Assembly (NCBI GenBank): GCA_000497125.2
Contig: CM035317.1
Coordinates: 522,001-586,000, forward strand
DNA: 64,000 nucleotides
Reading direction: 5' to 3'
Source: Spironucleus salmonicida
Lineage: Eukaryota; Fornicata; Diplomonadida; Hexamitidae
Part shown: positions 46,072 through 54,831 of the stretch, piece after piece
Layout: each line of letters opens with the position of its first letter
Position numbering within the stretch: the stretch's first letter is position 1
Notes under the pieces: model-generated
Told to the model about the DNA's origin: nothing
The model's database searches: none
Seen by the model: the letters and a program-made list of their open reading frames with translations, nothing else
Position numbers and translations under genes: made by a program

Positions 46072-48042
46072 CCAGAAAACGACTCCCTCGGGTTATAGCC
46101 CTACCCCGGGGTGCTCGCACCTGCCGCAGCAGTATCTTGTCCGCGCTCTTTATTCGTGTGCCCCGGTAGTTGCTGGAGCGAGATGCGGCACCCCTACACC
46201 GATGCTGCCGCCTTTTAACCGCCGGCCAGCATGCAGCGTCACGCCACGTGCGCGCATCTCAGCATCCGATTCCTCTGCTGTCCGGGAGCGGTACCGCCAG
46301 CTAGGGCATACACCCTCCCGCGCACGAAGCCAACTCACACTCACTCTGCCGTCGTGCCGTCCTTGAAGGAACCCGCAAGGGAGCTGTCCTCCTTCTTCGC
46401 GCCCATGTGGTTGAACACGTTGGACACGAACAGCTCCGAACGCAGGTCGCTGGGGCTCGGCTGGATCTGGCGTCCCGTGGACGGGGCGTTCTTGAACTCC
46501 AGTTCCACTTCGATCTCGGTCGCGGGCTCCTGCTGCTCCAGCTCGGTCGTCTGCAATAGTTCCGTGGGCGGCGTGCTTACCCTCCTGGCGGCCCTGAGAA
46601 CCACTATCGCCACGAAAATGCCTCCGTTAACCAGCTTTAGCAGCCCAGTCTGCGTGAGGACCTCCATGGGGTTCGCCCCCGGAGCTGAGAAGGCGAGCGC
46701 AATGCCCAGCCCGAGGTCGGCAACGAAGGTGATGACACTGAGGACCATGTGCAGGTTGTACATTCTCATGCCCTGCATGGCTCCCATGGCAATGCGGTAC
46801 GGTCCGTGCAGACCTGCTGCGAAAACCACCACGCTGGCCTTCGCAGTCCACTTGGTGTTCGAGTTCAGCTCCACCAGCGCCTCGTCCGCGAAGCTGAAGA
46901 TGAAGTTCGCGAACGCGGGGGCCAGCAGGTACAGGCCGAAGGCGATGACGAGAATGAACACCGTGTTGGCCGGGGCTACGATTCTGAAATAGTCCCGGGC
47001 CTTGTCGGGCTGGCTGATCAGGTACTGGAAGGCGATCTCGCCCAGGGAGCCGGAGACCGCATGCACCAGGTTGGCGAGTGCGATGCCGCTTAGGGCCGAC
47101 AGCTGGAAGTTCCCTGCGGCTAAGGTGCCCTTGAGGGCTGGGTACAGGTACATCACGAAGGTGAAGAAGGAGACGTCGAAGTTCGAGAAGAGATCAGTTG
47201 CGACGTTCAGCAGGATAACGAGGACCAGTTTGATGCGGAACGGCTGCAGCAGCGAGAGGTGGAGGCGCAGCACCGAGCTCTTGGTAAACAGGCCGATCAG
47301 GAGCAGCCCGTGCACGGCCACGCCCGGAAGCGCCTGGATGAAAATGTAGGCGGAGAGCTCCAGCCTTCTCCCGCTCACCACGCTAAAGAGGTAGGCCAGC
47401 AGGATGAGGAGAATCTTCGCGATCTGCACGCCCAGCTGGAGGACGTAGAACTGGAGGCTCTTCCCCATGTAGATGCTGATCTGGAGCACGTCCGCGATCG
47501 TCATCTCCCCGAACAGAGACGTGACGACAAACAGGGGCCGGACGGCCAGAATCTCGGGCGAGAGGAACGGGAGGCGCACCACGAGGAGCACGATGGACAG
47601 GATGACCAGCACGACTAACTTCGCGAGCAGGGTGTAGATGTAGTGGATCTTGGCCGTTTCTATCCGCGCCTCGGCGAAGAACTGGACCAGGAACCGGAAG
47701 TTGGCCGTGGAGAACGCCTCGCTGGTCTGCTGCAGGACGGCCTTCAAGAGCAGGTGTAGGGCGACTAGCTCCGTGGTGCGTTGTACCCCGAACGCCGCCA
47801 GAGTGAGGTAGAGCTGCACCAGCTCCGACAGCGGGAGGAGGATGTGGTACAGCAGGTGCTGCGGCTGGAAGCTGAGCAGGAGGTTCTTCAAGGGGATGTG
47901 CAAGGCCTCTACGCCCGCCTGGAAGGAGTACCCGGTATTGGCTACTGAGGACCGCGACGAGGGCATTTTCCTTTTCTGATACCAGTGTATATATATGATT
48001 TGGGCACTAATCAAAATGGGAAATAAACTACGGACAGCCGCG
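46072..48042 (-). repeat. Inverted-repeat arm A' (partner A at 38664-40634)
   Basis: Reverse-complement copy of 38664-40634, same length and nearly identical. It lies in the 2.4-kb gap between arms B and B', so the two inverted repeats are interleaved. Confidence 0.95.
46341..47966 (-). CDS. MATE/MOP-superfamily-like transporter (copy A')
   Basis: 541 residues from ATG 47966 to TGA, same protein as at 38740-40365 apart from three residue differences (Ala for Ser in ELVALH, Asn for Lys in LLNVATD, Ser for Gly in AKASVV). The N-terminal leader can be extended in frame to 48065, but the extension leaves the repeat and is unlikely to be real. Divergent from the CLN3-like copy at 48730, about 760 bases apart, so the two could share a promoter region that the left pair lacks. 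Confidence 0.8.
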   Translation of the reverse strand: MPSSRSSVANTGYSFQAGVEALHIPLKNLLLSFQPQHLLYHILLPLSELVQLYLTLAAFGVQRTTELVALHLLLKAVLQQTSEAFSTANFRFLVQFFAEARIETAKIHYIYTLLAKLVVLVILSIVLLVVRLPFLSPEILAVRPLFVVTSLFGEMTIADVLQISIYMGKSLQFYVLQLGVQIAKILLILLAYLFSVVSGRRLELSAYIFIQALPGVAVHGLLLIGLFTKSSVLRLHLSLLQPFRIKLVLVILLNVATDLFSNFDVSFFTFVMYLYPALKGTLAAGNFQLSALSGIALANLVHAVSGSLGEIAFQYLISQPDKARDYFRIVAPANTVFILVIAFGLYLLAPAFANFIFSFADEALVELNSNTKWTAKASVVVFAAGLHGPYRIAMGAMQGMRMYNLHMVLSVITFVADLGLGIALAFSAPGANPMEVLTQTGLLKLVNGGIFVAIVVLRAARRVSTPPTELLQTTELEQQEPATEIEVELEFKNAPSTGRQIQPSPSDLRSELFVSNVFNHMGAKKEDSSLAGSFKDGTTAE

Positions 48043-48729
48043 TAACAATATGGTAAGGCAGACATCTGAAATCAGTGTGATATTAGGAATATTTATTTAT
48101 ATAGAGTTTGCATTACAGAAATTTATAATACAGATTAGTCAATGATATGTTCTAAAGCTGGGAGCCAGTCGTTCTATGAACGCGTTATATGGTGAATTTA
48201 GTGGATTATTCAAATACCTGAACTCAATATAGTCTATGCCTACAAATGTAGAGTAGTAGGTACGTTCATTCATCTTATGTTATTGAAATTAGTTTCTTTT
48301 AATAAATAATCCTATATTATATATTATATTATGTCTCAAAAATATATATAGGGTAATATAATTAATGATTTTGAAAATATACCCGCATTTCTGGTAAATG
48401 ATCATTTCAAGATATAGTAATACCCAATTGGCGGTACGCTACTATCTTTAAATTGATTTTCTGCTGTCACTGATTCTGCCAGTATAAAGTTTGAAATACT
48501 GAAAAGATACAATATGATTTTTACAGTCTATAAATTATAGCTTTTAGCATATATCCTAGCGATTACTATAAATATTTCTATCTCATTGTATTAATTTATA
48601 TTAATTTCACATTCAAACATTAATATATAAGGAATTAAAAAAAATAATACAACTAAGTATAGATTTAAAAATCAACTAAACATCTAAGCCATCATATAAT
48701 GTACTATTTTACTTCTCCCACTCCATCAA

Positions 48730-49950
48730 ATGGATAAGGATAAAACTGAAGCTAAACCTAAAGTAGTCCATGAACATATTCTAACGCGAATTGCTTTCAT
48801 AATAATCGGAACAATGAATAATTTTGGTTATGTGGTTGGTATTTCAGCTGCATTAGACCTAGTAGGAAAATCGTTTCCTAAGGGAATCTTATTATTTTGC
48901 GATATATTCCCTGCATTCTTCATTTCGTGCATCTATCCTATGATACATTAGTATTTAAATATTAAGTATATTGCCCCCATACTGTCTATTATCGGTAGCA
49001 TAGGATATATTCTAGCAGGGTTATCAACTACATTTGGAACGTGGGCGGGCCTAGTGGGAGTCATATTCTTCTCAATTTAGTCATCTGGCGAAGGACCTTT
49101 CCTAGCATACTCAGGTAGCTTCCTACCTGACTGCTCGGCCATGTACTGTGTGGGAACTGGCCTAGCTGGTCTTTTGGGATCGGGATTTTATGCGTTGCTC
49201 ACTTCCGTGCTGCATATCAGGTTCGAGATAATTCTGTACTCGTTTGCTTTCCTACCATTGGTTCTAAACCTTGCACTTTGGATGACTACTCTCAAACCCT
49301 GCATAAAGGCGCAGCTGGACAATGAGGAGGTTGAATCAGGCGCTGTTACTAACAATACATCAATATCCTCTGCGGTCGCGCTGGATGATAACACTGCTGA
49401 GGTAGAGGCTCTAGAAGACCATTCCGTAAAATCGAAGCTTCAAACGGTGGCCCGAAACTGGATGGCATATCTCTCGCTGCTGCTCATTTTCATTTGCCAG
49501 TACTCGATAACGGCCGGAATCAACCCCACAATGATCTTCCACGGGGACGAGAAGATCTACTACAAGTTCGCCGCGTTCTTCCTGCAAGGGGGCGTGCTGA
49601 TCGCCCGCTCCACTACCACGCTCTTCTCGGTGCCCTACTGGACCCTCCCGCTGTTCTCGCTCTCGGGGTGGGGGCTGTTTGTGCTGTTCGCGCTCCAATC
49701 GGTATACCGCTTTATCTACTCCATATGGGTGATGCTCATTTTCGTCCCTTTCATCGGGATTTGCTCTGGCTTCTGCTACTCAAACACGATTTGGTGGATG
49801 CAGAAGCGCAACCCCCTCAAGGGGGAGCGGAGCTTCGCACTCAGCTTCTCCGGCATGGTGACCAACTTCGGCATCTGCATCGCGACCGCAGTGGGGATCG
49901 GAATGGAGCTCCTGCTCAAGGCGCAGCACCCGGCGGACTGGGCTGAGTGA
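48730..49950 (+). CDS. CLN3/battenin-like membrane protein (copy B')
   Basis: 406 residues from ATG 48730 to TGA, with the same two TAG codons as Gln. Identical to the copy at 43949-45169 except Ala for Val in the GTGLAGLLG segment. That TAG codons are retained at the same positions in both copies shows they are sense codons rather than recent nonsense mutations. Confidence 0.85.
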
Positions 49951-51375
49951 ATCTTTTGTGGGCAAGACCGCTAGCGCCATCCAGGCCAAGACCCATGGGC
50001 AGGCAGCCGTAGCAGGGCAGGGATTCAGGGGAGAGGCATCTGCGGAGCGGGTGCGCGCTGCTCGCCACTTCTCGCGAAGGGCCGCGGTACTGGGCGCCCG
50101 TATACCACGCCCGCCGGATCCCGCATGCCGGCTTCCCGGGGGCGTTGCCGCAGCACCAAATTGCCCGGATACTGCAGCTGCGAACACAAATACTAACCCA
50201 CAGGAGCGGGCCTGCCCCAGAAGCCCCAGCCGCGCGAGCAGCCCTCGCTGTCGTCCATGGCGTAGATACCTCGCGCTGCCAGACTGCATGTGGATAGGAA
50301 TTTCGATATCAGAGCATGCGCGGCGGCCCGATGCACGCCATTGTGGGTGGTGGCTACCGCATTTTACCAGCAAGGGCTTGGCTCGCCCCAAGATGCACGG
50401 TTCGCTGCGGTGTGTGGAGCTACCCAGCCAGGCCGCTTGCGGGGAAGGGCGCTATGTAAGAACTCCTGCCGGCGGGCGGGCGGCACTGAAGCATGTCATA
50501 CCCCGCTTCCGCTGCTCCGGCCACCAACGCCGTACTCACGTCCCGGCAGAGGCTGCGTCGGTAGAGTCCGGTACGCGCCACTCATGTTTCCAAGTTTATA
50601 GCGGAGGTCGGACACTCGCCGCGGATGAAGCACAACCCTTCCGGCAGCGGCCATATGGCACAGGATCTCCAGCCGTGGCGTGGAGACGGATCTCGGCCGA
50701 GTGGGGGCCAGGGAGGATGGCCAACCGAGTGGAGGGTAAATTTCCACCAGCCTCAAGCGGGGCGGGGGACTGCCGTCAGTGACGACTTGCAAGTATCAGC
50801 ATACTCCACGCCGCCGCAAAGTCAGGCAGGCAGGCCGGCCGGACGAGAAGCAGCGGTGCGCACAGCCCAGAGACGGCTAGAGGATAGGTACCTGTGGCGC
50901 CATGGGCATCGCTACCAGGGCAGTGCAGGGCGGCACCAGCCCATCACTCTTAGAAAACCCGACTCCATCTTCAGGCAATTGCGATTATGCGAATAATATA
51001 ATGCTATACTCCCCTTATCTTCGCACGAAAATGCCCCTGGTCTACCAGAGCAAGGTGGTGCAGCGGACTGCACCGCTGCAGTCCGGTGCTAGCGGGCCGG
51101 CTGCGGCGCCGTTCCGCGCAGAACCTAGCCGGGGCGGGAGAGCTTGCCTCTGCAACTTCCCCTTTCCGAGATATACGCCCCTGGCCAGCGGCCATACTCG
51201 GGCGCTCGCTGCCGGAAAGGCGCAGAGCCCACGGCGGTGGAGCCTCCTGCAGAGCCGGGTGCCCCTCTGCGCAGGCTGGCGCCAGAGGTGCTGTGGCCAG
51301 CCGGCTCCTCGGGAGGCACTCCGAGGAATCTACGGCGAGTGCAGCCCTTCGCCGCTCGTGCCAACCCAACTCCTC
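49951..51375. other. GC-rich stretch without a convincing gene (copy B')
   Basis: Counterpart of 42524-43948. Differences from the B copy include substitutions near 49960, 50040 and 50160. They do not fall in any obvious codon pattern, which argues against strong protein constraint. Confidence 0.55.
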
Positions 51376-51657
51376 TCACTCGGCGCCCATGATCCGGAGC
51401 AGCTCGCTCAGCAGCGCCCCCTTCCTGCAGGGCTGCCGCTTCTCTGCGGCACCGTCCACCACGAAGCCGCGCATGTCGTCGCAGCGGTTGGGCTTGTTGT
51501 CCTGCTGCCGCTTCAGGTAGTAGTACTTGAACTTCACCTGCGCCTGCGACAGCGCCGGGAAGTACGCGCCCTGGATGTCCCGCCACTGCAGCCCGTGGGC
51601 CTGCACCGCGTACATGAGCGTCGCCTTCTCGCTGGCCTCCCATTTGTGGTTCCGCAT
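51376..51657 (-). CDS. Small SANT/Myb-domain protein (copy B')
   Basis: 93 residues from ATG 51657 to TGA, same as the 42242-42523 copy except Ala for Thr in GAYFP. Beyond about 51668 the upstream flank is unrelated to that of the other copy, so the two copies must use different promoters. Confidence 0.78.
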   Translation of the reverse strand: MRNHKWEASEKATLMYAVQAHGLQWRDIQGAYFPALSQAQVKFKYYYLKRQQDNKPNRCDDMRGFVVDGAAEKRQPCRKGALLSELLRIMGAE

Positions 51658-51668
51658 TTTCAGGAGAT

Positions 51669-52287
51669 TAAACTTGGCAGTTTTATTAATATAAATAGAA
51701 ATATTTGAGTGATTTGTTGTTGTTTATAATTTATTTGGACTCTATTGAATCAAGTATTATAACATTTATTTGAAATATATGAATATAAATCATAAATTAT
51801 TCGATACGTATAAAATTTTATGGCAAAATCTGAAAATATAATCTCATTATGTAATATTTTATCATACAATAGTTTCGTATAATATATAAAACATATTCAC
51901 ATAGAAAAAATTACTTTTTAATATATGAAATATGCAGGAAAATTTTGTTATTAGAAATAATAATTGCACAAAATTATATCATATATTTGTAAATAATTTA
52001 TTTTTAGTTTACCAAATTCATTCAATTTGGCTAGAAAAAATGATTAATTAATGTATGAGTAAATTGGCAAATTATCTTAGTAAAGTTTCATTTTTATTAT
52101 ATACTTGCAGTTAGGTAGTAGATTGTTATGATAGAAGGCCATTTTGTAAATCAAGCTCATTAAAAACACAATAGTATGTAATATTTTAAAAATAAAAATT
52201 AAAAAAATATGACTAAATAAACATGTTATATAAAAATATTTGTAAAATAAATGTTAAAGTATACAAATGAATATAAAATCTCAATCA
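51669..52287. other. AT-rich intergenic region
   Basis: 619 bases between the SANT copy and the V-ATPase gene. No gene is seen. Confidence 0.6.
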
Positions 52288-52818
52288 TCATGATCTATTA
52301 GGGCAAGTAACATCTTTGAAGCTTAAAATCAAACCAATAATAAGACCATACAGAGCTAAGGCTTCACCAAAAACTAGAATCAAAAGCATTACAACAAATA
52401 ATTTGCTGTTCCTTGCAGAAGCACGAGCACCAGCATTTCCAGCAATACCAATAGCTATACCGGCTGATAAAGCGGCTACACCAGTACAAATACCAGCAGC
52501 CAAATGGGCAAAGGAAATAAACAGAGGCACCTGAGTAGAATTTTAATATTTACCAATAGAAGTATTGATAACAATGGCTATGATAAGACCATAGATACCA
52601 AGAACACCTGCCATGATAACTGGGAGAGTATTTTTCATAGCCTGTGCAGGCTTCATTACACCCGCAGCAACGACACCCTTACCAGCCTTAGCTGTACCAA
52701 AGGCAGATCCTAATCCGGAGAACGAAACGCCAATAGCCATGCCAAGATATGAGTAGAATGAAGATGTATAGGGACATGCCTCAATTATGCGTTTAGGGTC
52801 ATAAGCTAAATTAGACAT
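52288..52818 (-). CDS. V-type ATPase proteolipid subunit c
   Basis: 176 residues from ATG 52818 to TGA 52288-52290. A TAA at codon 93 (SIGKY-Gln-NSTQ) must be Gln: it joins the two halves of a standard four-helix subunit c. Helix 2 contains [16 protein letters not shown], and helix 4 contains [20 protein letters not shown] with the essential proton-carrying Glu at about residue 152. The length and the paired GIYGLI/ALYGLI motifs fit eukaryotic Vma3/ATP6V0C. It forms the membrane rotor that pumps protons into acidic vacuoles, the likely site of the CLN3-like proteins as well. This is the cleanest proof of the genetic code in the window. Confidence 0.96.
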
Positions 52819-53006
52819 TTTTTGGATTTGATAGAAAGTGGAAGGTTAATACCTAATTATAAATATTATATCATAAGTAGATCATTATTATACTAGTCAC
52901 TATGATTTCATGCTGTACGCCACAGCGTACCCATCCCACAACAGATGCCAACGTTCAGCTGGTCTGCGATACTTCAGCATGCACAATAGCTGAAGCTGAG
53001 GATGAA

Positions 53007-54722
53007 CCGTGCCTGCCGATCTGAGTGAAGCGCTCCGTCACTTCTTCTTGCTGTGCCTGGCGCGCCGGACGGTCTTCACGACCTGCACGATGCCCATCAC
53101 GGTCATGACCACGCATGCCGCGATGAAGGCGCCGCCGACCAGGAAGGTGGCGAGGTGCTGGCCGGTGTAGTCGAAGTTGCTGGTGCGGCGCGTGACGACG
53201 ATGAGCCCCGACGGCATGAAGAAGTAGGCGGGGTCCTCGCTGTCGAACATCACGTTCACGTACACGTTGCCCTTGCTCTCGGCGAGCATCTGCTTGTTGG
53301 CGTAGCAGTAGCCGCGCTGTGTCGGTGCCAGGGCGTCGCAGTCGATGCAGTACTGGTCGTTCCGGCGGGAGAGCTGGATGGACTGCTGCACGTAGAACTT
53401 CGGCAGGGAGAAGTTCTCGTCGGTCTCCAGGTTCATGAACTGGAAGGTGAGCATCGTCTGCACGACGGCGTCCTCGGGCAGCACCGAGCCGCAGACGTCC
53501 AGGTTGCCGCCCGTGATGAGCTGCACGCACAGCTGGCTGCCGCCGCGCTGCATGACGGCGGACTTCCAGCAGGATGGGACCTCGTAGAGGCGCACCTCCT
53601 CGCCGAAGACGAAGGCGTTGCCGTTGTAGAAGAGCGTGTCGTACACGAAGGCCGCCTGCGTCTGCGTCGCCCGCTGGTGGAAGCGCGCGCACGCCTCCTG
53701 CTCGGCCATCGAGCCCTGCGTGCAGGTGAAGCGGCGCACCTTGGTGTGGGCCTCGTAGCTTCTCGAGACGACGGTGGTCTGCAGGCTCAGCACCTCGCCG
53801 TCCAGGACGCCCGTGAGCCGCAGCACGTACGAGGTGAAGGTCTGCTTGTTGTAGAGGTCGAGCAGCTTCGTGTCGAAGTCGGGGTGGTTCTCGACGCGGG
53901 TGAGGAAGGCGCCGTCCCAGAGCCCCAGCACGACGTAGTTGGGGTGGTAGAAGGAAAGATCTGCGCCGAGGCTGCTGAGGTCCAGACCGCGCAGGCTGAC
54001 GGTCCCCACCGTGTGCGTGAAGGTGACCGCGAGGACGCCCTGCTGCGCCACGAACGAGATCGTCGCCGTCGGGAGCGCCTCCTGCCGGAAGCCCTGCAGC
54101 ACCACCTCGTCCACGGTGATGGTGAACACCTTGGCAGTTTTAGTAGCGTACGAGCTCGCGAAGTCCGCATGCTTCATGGCGATCACGGTGCCCATGAGGT
54201 TCAGGTTCACCTGCGTGAGCTCGTTCAGCACCAGCGTGGTGTCTGTGGCATCCTTTATCGTCTCGATCTGCTGCGAGCACAGCCCCGTCGGGGTCACGGT
54301 GAGGTTCAGCGACGTCGCGTTCACCTCCAGCGTGGAGTCCACCGCGTAGCACTGGTCCAGCGCGGACTTCTGCTCGTCGAACACGAAGATGTGCGTCTGC
54401 GTGATCTCGGAGTAGGAGAACAGCGTCAGCACCGCGAAGGTCTCCGTGTCGAAGGTGGCCGCCAGCGTGAACACGATCTCGGTGGTGTTCGCGTACGAGA
54501 AGTCCGTTAGCACCCTGGAGAGGATGGGGACCTTGTCGTTCTTCAGCATCAGCTGCGCCTCGATGCCGCGGGGGAGCGCGAAGCACGCCGGGTCGAGCGT
54601 CGGGCGCAGCGCCACCGTGATCTGGTTGATGTTGCGGTTGTAGGTCATCGCGGTGTCGTCCGTGTAGCAGTTCTCGCGCACGGTCTGGTACGCGTTGAAC
54701 GTCTGGTTTATGTTCACCGCCA
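53007..54722 (-). repeat. Inverted-repeat arm C (partner C' at 60382-62098)
   Basis: About 1.72 kb, nearly identical to the reverse complement of 60382-62098. The similarity covers almost exactly the coding region: it begins about six codons into the gene and ends about 30 bases after its stop. Confidence 0.93.
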
Positions 54723-54738
54723 ACGCTAGCAGAACCAT
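53038..54738 (-). CDS. Type I membrane protein of unknown family (copy C)
   Basis: 566 residues from ATG 54738 to TGA. The N-terminus MVLLALAVNINQTFNAYQ gives a very short hydrophobic stretch. The long ectodomain is Thr/Ser/Val-rich with several N-glycosylation sequons (for example NTT, NAT, NLT) and about a dozen Cys. The C-terminus has a membrane segment (FLVGGAFIAACVVMTVMGIV) and a basic tail KTVRRARHSKKK. It is therefore an extracellular or luminal protein anchored once. GC-rich codons, no TAR. I recognise no family. The copy at 60369-62066 differs at about five positions (Asp/Asn, Glu/Asp, Val/Ala, Val/Ala, Ile/Val) and at the first residues. Confidence 0.85.
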   Translation of the reverse strand: MVLLALAVNINQTFNAYQTVRENCYTDDTAMTYNRNINQITVALRPTLDPACFALPRGIEAQLMLKNDKVPILSRVLTDFSYANTTEIVFTLAATFDTETFAVLTLFSYSEITQTHIFVFDEQKSALDQCYAVDSTLEVNATSLNLTVTPTGLCSQQIETIKDATDTTLVLNELTQVNLNLMGTVIAMKHADFASSYATKTAKVFTITVDEVVLQGFRQEALPTATISFVAQQGVLAVTFTHTVGTVSLRGLDLSSLGADLSFYHPNYVVLGLWDGAFLTRVENHPDFDTKLLDLYNKQTFTSYVLRLTGVLDGEVLSLQTTVVSRSYEAHTKVRRFTCTQGSMAEQEACARFHQRATQTQAAFVYDTLFYNGNAFVFGEEVRLYEVPSCWKSAVMQRGGSQLCVQLITGGNLDVCGSVLPEDAVVQTMLTFQFMNLETDENFSLPKFYVQQSIQLSRRNDQYCIDCDALAPTQRGYCYANKQMLAESKGNVYVNVMFDSEDPAYFFMPSGLIVVTRRTSNFDYTGQHLATFLVGGAFIAACVVMTVMGIVQVVKTVRRARHSKKK

Positions 54739-54831
54739 TTGGAATGGATAGTATATTTTTTACTATTTTATTATAGTATAACTGAAACCATTATTAAAAC
54801 TAAAAACAAAAATAGACTTGTTAAAATAGCT

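Larger units (their letters stand above)
48156..51668 (-). repeat. Inverted-repeat arm B' (partner B at 42231-45743)
   Basis: Reverse-complement copy of 42231-45743, about 3.5 kb, with scattered substitutions. The B and B' arms enclose A' and could pair to form a long hairpin with a 2.4-kb loop. Confidence 0.95.

Noticed and set aside
53053-54510. 485-codon frames antisense to the C and C' genes
   Set aside because: Composition (Glu, His, Arg, Leu, Val) is the mirror of G/C-ending codons; no conserved features, and the sense frame has anchor and start.
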